From contig CAVVLN010000002.1 in the NCBI GenBank assembly GCA_963749145.1, positions 558,001 through 622,000 on the forward strand: a stretch of DNA of 64,000 nucleotides, written 5' to 3'. Shown piece after piece: positions 27,470-36,529 of the stretch (within the stretch, counting starts at the first letter, position 1; each line of letters starts with the position of its first letter). The notes under the pieces were generated by a model. It worked only from the letters and a program-made list of their open reading frames with translations, made no database searches and was not told where the DNA came from. This DNA is from JASHPR01 sp963749145. Its GTDB lineage: Bacteria; Actinomycetota; Actinomycetes; Streptosporangiales; Streptosporangiaceae. Made by a program: the position numbers and the translations under genes.

Positions 27470-30253
27470 TCAGAGCAGCCGGCGCAGGAAGGGATCCCTG
27501 GGTTCTGCCGGGCTGATCCGCACCCGCACGTCTACGCACCAGACGCCGTCTGGCCGGGCGATGACGGGATTGAGGTCCAGCTCACTGACCTCCGGGAGGT
27601 CATCGGCGAGCCGGGAGACCCGCAGCAGCGCGTCGGCGAGCGCGGCGGTGTCCGTCGGCGGCGCGCCCTGGCGGCCGCTGAGCAGCGGCGCGGCGCGAAC
27701 CGAATTGATCATCTCGTCGGCGTCGGCGTCGGTCAGCGGGGTCAGCCGGGACACCAGATCACCGAGCACCTCGGTGGCCGCGTCGCCGGACCCGAACACC
27801 ACCAGCGGCCCGAATACGGGTTCTTGCGCCACGCCGATGTGTACCTCGACGCCGCCGGCCAGCATCGGCTGGACGAGCACCCGCCCCCGCCGCGGCCCGG
27901 GGCCGGCCGCCAGCGCCCGGTAGCCCTCGGCCACTTCCTGCGGGGTGCGCAGATCGACCCGGACGCCCCCGGCGTCGGTCCTGTGCACCAGCCCCTCGGC
28001 CTCGGCCTTGAGTACCACCGGGCCGCCGAGCTGCGCGGCGGCCGCAGCCGCTTCTTCCTCCGTGGTCACCGCAATGGTGGCCGCCAGCGGGATGCCGTAG
28101 CAGGACAGCAGGTCGGCTGCGCTGGCTTGCGGCAGCCAGCCGCCGGCCGGCGAGCTGGCCAGGAAACCGGCGACCACGGCGCGCGCGTCGGCCGCGCGCA
28201 GCCCTTCCAGCTCGGGGACCGTGCCGCGCTGCCGCCCACGCCAGGCCTGGTACCGGACCGCGTGGCCCAGCGCGCGGGCCGCATTATCGGGGTCGGCGTA
28301 ACAGGGCACTCCGGTGACCGCCGCTGCCGCCACGTCGATGATCGCCGCGGCCTGGCCGGCAGCTGCCGGGCCGGCGGCTGGGGGACCGCCCGGCGGGCCG
28401 GTGCCCGCGCGTGAGCCGGACGGCGGCAGCGCGACGGGCAGACGCTTGAGCCGTCGCACCGACTCGGCCCGGTCGAGCAGGGCGACAGCGAGCGGCTTGC
28501 TGATGACCGCCTGGGCCACCGCGGCGCTCAGGTCGGAGAAAGCCGTGGGTACCGCCACCGCGAGCACCGCGTCGACGCCGTCGTCGGCGGCCACTTCCTC
28601 CACGCAGGCACGGAAGGCTTCCGTGGTCACCACCGCGCTGGTATCCACCGGCCCGGTTACCACCGCAGCGGCCGGCAGCAGCCTGCGCAGCGCGCGCTGG
28701 GTGGCCGCGCCGAGCTGCACGACCTGCAGGCCGTGGTCGGCGCAGGCGTCGGCGGCCAGCGCGGCCACGCCGCCGGCGTTGGCGATGATCGCGACCCGGT
28801 TGGCCGCCGGCAGCGGCTGACAGGCCAGCAGCGCGGCGGTATCGACCAGCTCACCCAGACTCCTGGTGGCGATGACACCCGCCTGGTCGAACATGGCCTC
28901 CTGGCTGGCCACCGGCGTCGCGGCCGCCGCGGTGTGCGACGCGGCGCGGTGGCCCGCCGGGGACCGGGCGCCGACGACAGTCAGCACCGGCATCCGCTGC
29001 GCGATCCGGCGGGCCGCGCCGGCGAACTTACGCGGGTTGCCGAAAGACTCCACGTACAGGACCGCTATCTGGGTCACCTCGTCTTGCGCCCACCAGGTCA
29101 GCAGGTCGGTGGGGGACACGTCGTACTTGTCGCCGGCCGACGCGAAGGACGACACCCCGATCCCCAGCCGGGACATCTGCTCCAGCAGCGCGATTCCAAC
29201 CCCGCCGGACTGCACCACCAGGCCGGCCACCCCGCGGACCGGGTGGCCGGCGGCGAAGGTGGCGTCCAGGCCGATCCAGGGCACGATCACGCCGAAACAG
29301 TTAGGCCCGAGCAGCCGCATGCCATACCGGCGGCACACGGCCAGCAGTTCCGCGCCCGCGGCGCCCCGGCTAGAACTAATCACGACCAGGCCCCGGACCC
29401 CGCTGCGACCGCACTGCTCCGCCACCTCGGGCACCGCGGACGGCGGCACCGCGATCACCGCCAGGTCCACCTGCCCGGGCAGGTCCTCGACGGACGCCAC
29501 GCAGGGCACTCCCTCTATCTCCCTGGCCTGGGCATGCGGATTGACCGCATACACCGGTCCGGTGAAGCCGCCCGTGATGATGTTGCGCAAGATGGCCCAG
29601 CCCATGCTCCCGCGACGGCGGCTCGCGCCCACCACGGCGACCGACCGCGGCTGCAGCAGCGGACGCAGGCTGGCCACATCCGCCCGGCTTTCCCTGCTCG
29701 CCACGGCCTCCAGGTAATGGCCCAGCCGGTAATCGTCGTCGCCGCTGGGCAGGGGGAAGGTCAGCTCGACCGTGTCCCCGGCTATCCGCCGCTGCGCGGG
29801 CAGGCCGGCGTCCGCGAACACCCGCAGCATCGCCGAGTTCTCCGCCAGCGTCTCCGCGGTGAACGCCCGCAGGCCGCGCTGCCGCGCCTGCCAGACCAGG
29901 TGCTCCAGCAGCAAGCTGGCGATACCGCGGCCGTGCATGTCATCGGAGACCGCGAACGCGACCTCCGCCACGCCGGGCTTCCCGGCGAGCTCGTAGGCGG
30001 CGACGCCGGCCAGCCGGCCGTCCTGCCAGGCCAGCAGCGCCGCATGAGCGGAATCGGGCTCGCGGCAGACCCGCTTGGCTTCCTGCTCGGCCGCGCTCGG
30101 GCTCATGCTGAAAAACCGCAGGTACATATTGTCCGGCGACATGGCAGCATGCATCGCGCGTACCGCCTCAAAATCCTGCGACCGGGCCGGCCTGACCTCC
30201 ACCGTGGTGCCGTCGGTCAGCAGCGCGTACATGGCCGCGGCCGGGCTGCTCAC
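27470..30253 (-). CDS. PatA-type protein: N-terminal GNAT acetyltransferase fused to NDP-forming acyl-CoA synthetase
   Basis: About 927 residues. The first 170 form a GNAT domain (VRPARSQDFEAVRAMH, acetyl-CoA loop DDMHGRGIASLLLEHLVW). Then come a CoA-binding Rossmann domain (RSVAVVGASRRRGSMGWAIL), succinyl-CoA-ligase-like domains (with ASHTAAAATP) and a C-terminal ATP-grasp domain (LLSCYGIPLA, GPVVLKAEAEGLVHRTDAGG, SELDLNPVIA). Lysine acetyltransferases of this kind inactivate AMP-forming acyl-CoA synthetases; in Salmonella Pat the GNAT domain is last, whereas Streptomyces PatA has it first, as here. Whether the synthetase half is active cannot be told. GTG 30253 follows AGGGGG and overlaps an upstream stop as GTGA. 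Confidence 0.88.
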   Translation of the reverse strand: MSSPAAAMYALLTDGTTVEVRPARSQDFEAVRAMHAAMSPDNMYLRFFSMSPSAAEQEAKRVCREPDSAHAALLAWQDGRLAGVAAYELAGKPGVAEVAFAVSDDMHGRGIASLLLEHLVWQARQRGLRAFTAETLAENSAMLRVFADAGLPAQRRIAGDTVELTFPLPSGDDDYRLGHYLEAVASRESRADVASLRPLLQPRSVAVVGASRRRGSMGWAILRNIITGGFTGPVYAVNPHAQAREIEGVPCVASVEDLPGQVDLAVIAVPPSAVPEVAEQCGRSGVRGLVVISSSRGAAGAELLAVCRRYGMRLLGPNCFGVIVPWIGLDATFAAGHPVRGVAGLVVQSGGVGIALLEQMSRLGIGVSSFASAGDKYDVSPTDLLTWWAQDEVTQIAVLYVESFGNPRKFAGAARRIAQRMPVLTVVGARSPAGHRAASHTAAAATPVASQEAMFDQAGVIATRSLGELVDTAALLACQPLPAANRVAIIANAGGVAALAADACADHGLQVVQLGAATQRALRRLLPAAAVVTGPVDTSAVVTTEAFRACVEEVAADDGVDAVLAVAVPTAFSDLSAAVAQAVISKPLAVALLDRAESVRRLKRLPVALPPSGSRAGTGPPGGPPAAGPAAAGQAAAIIDVAAAAVTGVPCYADPDNAARALGHAVRYQAWRGRQRGTVPELEGLRAADARAVVAGFLASSPAGGWLPQASAADLLSCYGIPLAATIAVTTEEEAAAAAAQLGGPVVLKAEAEGLVHRTDAGGVRVDLRTPQEVAEGYRALAAGPGPRRGRVLVQPMLAGGVEVHIGVAQEPVFGPLVVFGSGDAATEVLGDLVSRLTPLTDADADEMINSVRAAPLLSGRQGAPPTDTAALADALLRVSRLADDLPEVSELDLNPVIARPDGVWCVDVRVRISPAEPRDPFLRRLL

Positions 30254-30429
30254 CGGCCGGCCCCCTGGGCTGGCGGTACGACAATGACCGGGCACCGCGA
30301 GTACTCGCAGCAGCAGCAGCTCATCGATCCGTGCTCCAGGTGCTTCATGGGCTGGCCGCGCTCCTTCCCCACCAGGAGAATGCCGCCCTCTGCCGTCGCG
30401 GACTCGGCCCATCGGGAACAACCGAGCGG
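30250..30429 (-). pseudogene. Universal-stress-protein C-terminal fragment upstream of patA
   Basis: An open frame of about 59 codons that ends in GTGA overlap with patA. It reads GILLVGKERGQPMKHLEHG followed by SMSCCCCEYSRCPVIVVPP, which fits the last strand-helix-strand of UspA proteins (GS-S... CPV-VVP). The nucleotide-binding N-terminal part is missing and the frame is closed upstream by TGA at 30430-30432. It is probably the remnant of a usp gene once coupled to patA; a short leader peptide is the alternative. Confidence 0.4.
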
Positions 30430-30432
30430 TCA

Positions 30433-30863
30433 TGGGCGGTAGCGGGCCCTCCATCGGGTCCGTGTCACCCGCCGCAAAGCAACGGACGGGTAGGTACGTG
30501 GTGACGGGGTCGCTCTCCCCCTCAGCCTACCTATGTAATCTGGCGGACTCTAGAAGTGATCATCGCGTCCCCCCTTTTTGGCGGCCCGGCCCTATGCCGC
30601 GTCGCGATCACAGCGTGCGTGGCCGGCCAGGCAGGAAGAAAGGGGCACAGCTCGACCCGCCGCGCTCCCGGCTCCGGCTGACCCGGGGATAGCCATCGCC
30701 GCCAAGCTGCCAATCGGGGAGCGGATATAGAGCCTGTGACGAAAGTGCTCATCTGCCGCGTACCGCGCTGAGATGGGCACTCGGTGACGGAATGGCGATC
30801 TTCGCGTCGTTGCGCTCATCTGGTCGTCGTCCGGCCGCAGCGTTGGTGCGCTCGTTTAGACGT
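30433..30863. other. Region without recognisable gene
   Basis: No open frame here has recognisable homology or good codon structure. A short AT-richer patch around 30525-30590 with a run of C then T (near 30570-30580) may contain the patA promoter or a terminator, but no convincing hairpin was found. Confidence 0.5.
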
Positions 30864-31058
30864 TCAGCCGCCGGTCTTGCGGCGAAACGAACGCCGGCTC
30901 CGGGCCAGGCCGCGGGCGCCGTGAACCTTCCCCGCGTCCTTGCCGCCGCGGGCCGCGTTCGCGTCCGCATGCTTGGCGCGCTTGCGTTCCAGCGCCTCGC
31001 GGAACTTGCGCTTGGTCTCTTCCTCGGAACCCTCAGGCTCCGGCGCGGCGTCAGTCAT
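30864..31058 (-). CDS. DUF5302 family small basic protein
   Basis: A 64-residue conserved actinobacterial protein. The N-terminus is acidic (MTDAAPEPEGSEEETKR), the middle is helical and charged (KFREALERKRAKHA), and the C-terminus is the family hallmark SRRSFRRKTGG preceded by GKVHGARG. Function is unknown; the basic tail suggests nucleic acid or ribosome contact, which is inference. ATG at 31058 has an excellent GGAGGT ribosome site. No operon partner is visible. Confidence 0.85.
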   Translation of the reverse strand: MTDAAPEPEGSEEETKRKFREALERKRAKHADANAARGGKDAGKVHGARGLARSRRSFRRKTGG

Positions 31059-31435
31059 GCCGACCTCCTCCCGAGACGGCGATATCCACAGCTTCGCACA
31101 TGTGATACCGGCATGCCGCCCGGCGGGTCGGCCGACTCCATGACGCCGAGCTGTCCGAGCGTGTGCTCACCCGACGCTTTGATCACGACAGTGGCCCGTG
31201 GAACCGGTAGGCGGGGCCCTCACCGGGATCCAGCACAAACCCGGGCATCGCTGCTCACCGCCCTTCCCGGCGCATGAATGTACCGAGTCTCCCGCTCCCT
31301 GGTCGTACCCGCCAGCGCCCTAGAGCATCCAGGCGGCCGGGCCGCCGCGCCGCTCATCGACGTCCTGCACCCCGACGGCCGGGAGCGCCGGCGCAGGTAG
31401 GCTCGGGGCATGCCGGGCCGAGTGGTCGGGGTTGA
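31059..31435. other. Intergenic region, nothing recognised
   Basis: A gap of 377 bp between the DUF5302 gene and the divergent methyltransferase-like gene. No coding frame, hairpin or repeat stands out; it presumably carries the two promoters. Confidence 0.5.
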
Positions 31436-31942
31436 ATGAGCCGTCATCGGTGTCACGGCGACCCAGCGCGGTTTGAGGTCGTGGCGGGGTTCATAGCCGA
31501 ACGCTTCCCTCATGCGCGTTATGTCGCCGACGTGGGCGGCGGGCAGGGAATGCTGACCCGGATACTGCGCAAGCGGCTCGGACTTGATGCAGAGGTCATA
31601 GATCCGCGCGGCTGGACCTTGAAGGGCGTGCCGGCGCGCGTGGAGAACTTCGATGCCTCGATGGCGGAGTACTACGACCTCGTCGTCGGGCTTCATCCCG
31701 ACAAAGCCTTGCGCAGCGTAGTGGAGTCCGCTGCGAAGTCAGCCGTTCTCGTCATCCCATGCTGCAATTTCTGGAGTCAGGAGACCAGGCTCGGACGCGA
31801 CCAGCTGATCGAGCAGATTTCCGGATTCCACAATTCGCGCGGTGGAAAGTCGGAGTTCGTGGTGCTGGACTTCAGGGGCCCGAAGAATCATGCCCTGATT
31901 CTCCTGCCGTCGTCCGGCTCCGCAGCGCCGCGAGCATCGTAA
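31436..31942 (+). CDS. Class I SAM-dependent methyltransferase-like protein
   Basis: A 168-residue protein whose motif I reads YVADVGGGQGMLTRIL, followed by an acidic strand end (AEVIDPRGW) and DLVVGLHPDKALRSVVESA, the order of a small class I methyltransferase. A cysteine pair occurs in VLVIPCCNFW. The fold is short compared with full enzymes, lacking an obvious substrate domain, so a small-molecule, RNA or protein target cannot be chosen. There is no strong ribosome site before the ATG. It stands alone. Confidence 0.65.
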   Translation: MSRHRCHGDPARFEVVAGFIAERFPHARYVADVGGGQGMLTRILRKRLGLDAEVIDPRGWTLKGVPARVENFDASMAEYYDLVVGLHPDKALRSVVESAAKSAVLVIPCCNFWSQETRLGRDQLIEQISGFHNSRGGKSEFVVLDFRGPKNHALILLPSSGSAAPRAS

Positions 31943-32222
31943 CGCTCAGTGACAGCTGGCGACGAGGCGGAGGGCAAGACCGAGACATCAGAGTTGCCGG
32001 TCCAGGTAACCCTGCCCCGAGGGTTGTCCTGTCCCATTCAGGTTCAGTCCACCGTCACCGATCTGACGCATCGGCCAGGCAGGCCTGAGCCCGCCGCGGT
32101 CTGATGGTTTATGACCGCATGCCCGGCGCGGATCGGCGCTCCGATGCGCGACGGTCATCCGCGATGAGCCGGATCATGTCGGCGGGCAGGCGGTGAACAG
32201 GAAATATCGCGCGGGCCGGGAC

Positions 32223-32250
32223 GCAACCTGATGCTGTGCCCGACCCGTCT
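32223..32250 (+). promoter_or_regulatory. Candidate ECF sigma promoter (GCAACC-N17-CGTCT)
   Basis: GCAACC at 32223-32228 and CGTCT at 32246-32250 with 17 bases between them resemble promoters of SigE-like ECF sigma factors in streptomycetes. It lies 80 bp upstream of the sigma gene at 32330, so autoregulation is likely. Confidence 0.45.
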
Positions 32251-32329
32251 GTTGGGTGCTGGCGTGCCGGGCATGGGGGCCCCGGCATGCCGGCCTGGGG
32301 CCGGATCGCTTTGGAGGAGCGCAGGTGGC

Positions 32330-32878
32330 GTGAGATCTGCCGAGGGGGAGTTCGCCGAGTTCGCGGAGGCCGCCTTGCTGCAGTTGCGGCGGACGGGGTT
32401 CCTTCTTTGCGGCAACTGGCATACGGCAGAGGATCTCGCGCAGACGACGCTGGCGAAGATGTTCGTGTCCTGGCGCAAGATCAAGCGGCGCGGGGCAGTG
32501 CACGCCTACGCCAAGCGCATTCTGGTGAACACCTATCTCGACGACAAGCGCCTGATGCGCTCCGGAGAGATTCTCACCGACAGGTTCCCGGAGCGCGTAG
32601 CGGAGCCACCGGCCGTGGAGACCCGGCTGGTGGTCCTGGCCGCGTTGGCCACGCTGCCGCCGAGGGCCAGGGCCGTGGTGGTGCTGCGCTACTGGGAGGA
32701 CCTGAGCGTGGACCAGGTCGCGGATGTGCTGGGATGCTCGCCCAGCAACGTGAAGAGCCTTACTGCCCGGGCCCTCGGCAAGCTGCGGGCGGTGCTGGGG
32801 GAGGCCATGACCGGTTATGGCCCGGCCGGCGGCGGCCCGGAAGGACGGCATGAGATGGGGGACAGCCGGCATGGATGA
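32330..32878 (+). CDS. ECF RNA polymerase sigma factor (SigE family, TIGR02983-like)
   Basis: A 182-residue sigma factor with region 2 (FLLCGNWHTAEDLAQTTLAK, VSWRKIKRRGAVHAYAKRI) and region 4 (LPPRARAVVVLRYWEDLSVD, VADVLGCSPSNVKSLTARA). The GTG at 32330 is chosen over further upstream frames because homology begins at EFAEFAEAALLQL; a GGAGGAG lies 12 bases before. An ECF-type promoter sits upstream. Its stop overlaps the start of the next gene by eight bases, so a membrane propeller protein is made with it and may control it, as is common for the N-terminal region of such neighbours. Confidence 0.9.
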   Translation: MRSAEGEFAEFAEAALLQLRRTGFLLCGNWHTAEDLAQTTLAKMFVSWRKIKRRGAVHAYAKRILVNTYLDDKRLMRSGEILTDRFPERVAEPPAVETRLVVLAALATLPPRARAVVVLRYWEDLSVDQVADVLGCSPSNVKSLTARALGKLRAVLGEAMTGYGPAGGGPEGRHEMGDSRHG

Positions 32879-33998
32879 GACATCGCTGCGCACGCTGCTG
32901 AAAAGTGCCATGGGCGACGAGCCGCCGATCGGGCTGGTCGGGCGTAACCCGCTGCGCGAGGGCATCCAGCTCCGCCGCCGGGCCCGGATGCGGCGGGCCG
33001 CCGGGGCCGCAGCGGTCGTTGCCGCCGTGGCCGCCGCGCTCACCGCGGTCACCGGGATACTCGGCGACAAGGCGGCCGCGCCGAGCGCGGGGACCGCCTA
33101 CGTCGTCATCCAAGGTTCGGGGACGGTGGTCCCGATCGACCTCGCGACCAACAGCCCCACACAGCCGATCCAGGTCGGCCGCTCACTCTATGCGATCGCG
33201 ATCACCCCGGACGGGAAGACCGCCTACGTCAGCGACGGGGAGAACTCGCTCTTGGCGCCGGACGAACGGAACGGGGCCGTGACGCCGGTCGACCTCGCGA
33301 CGGACACTCCCGGCACGCCGATCCGGTTCAGCGTGCCACCCTTTGCGATCGCGATCACCCCGGACGGGAAGACCGCCTACGTCGTCGCCGGCGGGAACGC
33401 GGTGACACCGATCGACCTCGCGACCGGCGCTCCCGGCACGCCGATCCACATCGCCGCGCCATTTATGATCGCGATCACCCCGGACGGGAAGACCGCCTAC
33501 GTCGCCAGCTTGACGAACACGGTGACGCCGATCGACCTGGCGACCAATACTCCCGGCACGCCGATCCACGTCGCGGGGCCGGCCGATGTGATCGCGATCA
33601 CCCCGGACGGGAAGACCGCCTACGTCGGCAGCGGGAACGCGGTGAGCCCGATCGACCTGGCGACCGGCGCTCCCGGCACGCCGATCCACGTCGCGGGGCC
33701 GGCCGATGCGATCGCGATCACCCCGGACGGGAAGACCGCCTACGTCGCCGGCGGGAACGCAGTGACCCCGATCGACCTGGCGACCGGCGCTCCCGGCACG
33801 CCGATCCACGTCGCCGGGCCGATCTATGCGATCGCGATCACCCCGGACGGGAAGACCGCCTACGTCGCCGGCGGGAACGCGGTGACCCCGATCCACCTGG
33901 CGACCGGCACCCCCGGCAAGCCGATCAGAGTCTGGCACCACCCTTCCGGGTACGGGCAGTACATCGGCTCACCAGGATCGATCGCGATCATGCCCTGA
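32871..33998 (+). CDS. Membrane-anchored seven-bladed YVTN-type beta-propeller protein
   Basis: A 375-residue protein: a cytoplasmic stretch of about 45 residues (LLKSAMGDEPPIGLVGRNPL), one membrane helix (AAAVVAAVAAALTAVTGI), then about 300 extracytoplasmic residues made of repeats of roughly 40 residues containing ITPDGKTAYV and VTPIDLATGAPGTPI. Six such motifs plus the first strand set give seven blades. Three of the inner repeats are nearly identical as DNA (120-bp period). It overlaps the ECF sigma gene, and its short cytoplasmic N-terminus could hold the sigma factor, with the propeller acting as sensor. No classical zinc anti-sigma motif is present. Confidence 0.8.
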   Translation: MDETSLRTLLKSAMGDEPPIGLVGRNPLREGIQLRRRARMRRAAGAAAVVAAVAAALTAVTGILGDKAAAPSAGTAYVVIQGSGTVVPIDLATNSPTQPIQVGRSLYAIAITPDGKTAYVSDGENSLLAPDERNGAVTPVDLATDTPGTPIRFSVPPFAIAITPDGKTAYVVAGGNAVTPIDLATGAPGTPIHIAAPFMIAITPDGKTAYVASLTNTVTPIDLATNTPGTPIHVAGPADVIAITPDGKTAYVGSGNAVSPIDLATGAPGTPIHVAGPADAIAITPDGKTAYVAGGNAVTPIDLATGAPGTPIHVAGPIYAIAITPDGKTAYVAGGNAVTPIHLATGTPGKPIRVWHHPSGYGQYIGSPGSIAIMP

Positions 33999-34437
33999 CC
34001 TGCATGGCAGATCCCCGAACCGAACAGCGAGCACCGCGACACCGACCAGGCCCGCAATGATGCCTCAGGGTCGACAGAGCAGCACACCAGCGGCTACCTG
34101 AGGTTCTCGCCCGTCTACGGCAATTTCCGGGCTTTCGACCCAGAATCCGTACTGACTGACCATGATCCACTGGCCGTCGCCTGACAGACGGCAACCCTGG
34201 CGCTCAGGCCCGCAACCGGGCTCGGTGACTGCCCGAACCGTCCGAGGTCGTCCGGACCTTCGAGTGACCTGGTGCTCTGTGTCCAGGTTTGTACGGTGGA
34301 GGTCAGCCCGCACATCGGCGTTGCTGCTTCACACCAATGGCCGAATGTCCGGAAGGGCAGGCTACGTGAAGCGGGCCCACAGCCGATCTTGAATGCTACG
34401 CCCAGTCTGGTTTCCGGCGAGGCAGGAGAGGAGCCAT
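33999..34437. other. Intergenic region, nothing recognised
   Basis: About 440 bp between the propeller and hydrolase genes. Short open frames exist on both strands but none has a homology signal, good start or sensible composition. Confidence 0.5.
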
Positions 34438-35436
34438 ATGGGATGCCTAGCTCAGCGGTCCACGGTCGCCGATGCGATATCTGGCCTCACAGCCACAAAC
34501 GTGACCGCGCGGACCCGGGCTGCCGACGGCCGGCGGGCGTTGCGCCGAGGAATCGCCTTGGGCCTGGTCGCGATGCTGGTGTCCGTCGCGCTGAGCGCGT
34601 GCGGCTCCTCACCGGAGATAGCACCGGGAACGGCCTCCGTCGTGTCGGCGCCAGTGCGAATCGCTCACACCAGGCTCGGCGCCATCGGATACCGAGTCGT
34701 CGGGAGCGGCCCTCCGCTGGTCTTGATCATGGGCTACGCCGGGACCATGGAGGTCTGGGATCCGCGGCTGGTTCACGCTCTCGCCCGGCACAACCGGGTT
34801 GTGATGTTCGACAACGCCGGAGTTGGCCGTACGCAGCCATTGCGGGGGGAACTGACCGCGACACTCAGCATCGACGCCATGGCCGACCAGACCAGCGCGC
34901 TCATCGACACCCTCGGCCTCGGCCGGCCGGACGTGCTGGGCTGGTCGATGGGCGGCATGATCGCCCAGGCCCTGGCGGTCTTGCACCCTGCCCAGGTGCG
35001 CCGCCTGGTGCTGTGCGCCACGTATCCCGGGACCGGCGCGGTGGTGCCCTCGCCAGCCGCCATCCAGACCGGCAGCCTTTTTCCTGCTAATCAGGTCAAC
35101 GCCTACAACGCGTTCACAGCAGCGATCTCGGAATACCCAGCCGCCCCCGCGGCGCCCGCCGATGCGAAAACGGCTCAGGCGGCCGCCGTGACCGAGTGGT
35201 GGGACGGCACCGACGCTACCGGACGCAAGATCGCCAGGATCTCAGTGCCCACGCTTATCGCCGACGGCACCGACGACCAGCTCGACCCGGTCGCCAATGA
35301 CCACACCCTCGCCCGCCTCATCCCCGGGTCAAAGCTGGTGCTCTACCCCGATGCCGGGCATGGGTTTATGTTCCAGGAAGGAACGCGCTTCGCTTCTCTC
35401 ATCGAATCGTTCCTGACCGGGCACCCAAGCTCGTAG
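34438..35436 (+). CDS. Alpha/beta-hydrolase lipoprotein
   Basis: A 332-residue secreted lipoprotein. A 33-residue lead with RRALRRG precedes a hydrophobic segment and the lipobox LSAC (Cys 55), a rather long signal region. The hydrolase domain has HG-like oxyanion segment IMGYAGTMEVW, nucleophile Ser 170 in GWSMGGM, acid in DGTDDQLDP and His in PDAGHGF, a complete triad. It should cleave an ester, amide or epoxide outside the membrane; substrate unknown. ATG at 34438 follows GGAGAGGAG. It is not in an evident operon. Confidence 0.85.
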   Translation: MGCLAQRSTVADAISGLTATNVTARTRAADGRRALRRGIALGLVAMLVSVALSACGSSPEIAPGTASVVSAPVRIAHTRLGAIGYRVVGSGPPLVLIMGYAGTMEVWDPRLVHALARHNRVVMFDNAGVGRTQPLRGELTATLSIDAMADQTSALIDTLGLGRPDVLGWSMGGMIAQALAVLHPAQVRRLVLCATYPGTGAVVPSPAAIQTGSLFPANQVNAYNAFTAAISEYPAAPAAPADAKTAQAAAVTEWWDGTDATGRKIARISVPTLIADGTDDQLDPVANDHTLARLIPGSKLVLYPDAGHGFMFQEGTRFASLIESFLTGHPSS

Positions 35437-35716
35437 CGGTAGGGACCTTCTAGTGAGGAACGCACTTTCGCCCGCGTTTGCCAGGTCAGCAGCGATCTGG
35501 ACTGATCACGATGGGCGCCCCCAGCGGAGATGACGGACGCGGTCGGCTCGGTGTGGCTGGCATGGTCCGGCGTCAATCGCCAGGCCGCCGCGCCCCACGG
35601 GTCCGACCTGGCGGCAGCTCTTGCGCGCCCAGGCCTCCGGGATCGTCGCGGTCGACTTCCAGCGGCCACGAGAGGGCTTATCGGCATCAGCCGGCCGACA
35701 CGGGCGCGCCGATAGG

Positions 35717-36529
35717 ATGAAGGCGCGGGAGGTGCAGAGGTTGTCTGGGCCGGCTGATCGCCGAGGACTGCCGCTTCTGGAGGATGAGGATCTGACCGGT
35801 GAGGCGGTCATCGAGCCGAGCCGGCTGATCCGTCCGGTCGACGCGCCGACGGTCGCCGTGGCGTGCTTTTTCCGTGACGTCGTCGAGGAACTCTCCGGCC
35901 GTCAAGACGCGAGGCCAGTGTGTCGCCTGCACAGCGAGATGGGTCCGGCCTCGTTGTGGGAGATCGAGCACCGGGGTGTACGGCTGGGCGTGTTCCATCC
36001 CGGAGTCGGGGCGCCGCTGGCCGGTGCCATGCTCGAGCAGGTCATTGCCCGCGGAGTTCGCGGAGTCATCGCCTGCGGTGCGGCAGGGGCGCTGGTACCG
36101 GAACTGGTGATGGGGCACGCGGTGATCTTGACCGGCGCTGTGCGCGACGAGGGCACGTCCTTCCACTACCTGCAGGCCGGCCGGGTCGTCTCGGCTGACC
36201 CGGGTCCGGCTGAGAGCCTGGCCGACGCGCTCGGCGCCGCCGGCGTGGAGACGACGCACGGCCTGAGTTGGTCGATGGACGCCATCTACCGCGAGACCCG
36301 GGCCCGGGTCTCGCGCCGGGTGGAGGAAGGGTGTCTAGTCGTCGAGATGGAAGCGTCCGCGCTGATGGCGATCGCCCGCTACCGCTCCATCCCGTTCGGC
36401 GAGGTGGTGATGGCCGGAGATTCGCTGGCCGGCCGGGAGTGGCAGCACCGTGGGTGGATGACGGCCAAATCGGCGCGCCGGCAGTTGTTCGCCTCGGCCG
36501 CGGACGCCGCCGTCGCGTTGACGAGGTGA
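35717..36529 (+). CDS. Nucleoside phosphorylase (PNP/uridine phosphorylase superfamily)
   Basis: A 270-residue NP-I family protein. The phosphate and ribose regions GVGAPLAGAMLEQVIARGVR, CGAAGALVPELVMGHAV, the VEMEASALMAIA signature and the terminal GDSL segment match uridine phosphorylase-like enzymes that split nucleosides with phosphate. The first 45 residues are less conserved; ATG 35717 is the nearest reasonable start. Its 3' end abuts the broken ABC ATPase gene on the other strand, so the local order was probably rearranged. Confidence 0.85.
   Translation: MKAREVQRLSGPADRRGLPLLEDEDLTGEAVIEPSRLIRPVDAPTVAVACFFRDVVEELSGRQDARPVCRLHSEMGPASLWEIEHRGVRLGVFHPGVGAPLAGAMLEQVIARGVRGVIACGAAGALVPELVMGHAVILTGAVRDEGTSFHYLQAGRVVSADPGPAESLADALGAAGVETTHGLSWSMDAIYRETRARVSRRVEEGCLVVEMEASALMAIARYRSIPFGEVVMAGDSLAGREWQHRGWMTAKSARRQLFASAADAAVALTR

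Noticed and set aside
36379..36529. C-terminal domain of the ABC ATPase
   Set aside because: This part is antisense to the conserved end of the nucleoside phosphorylase and lacks ABC homology.
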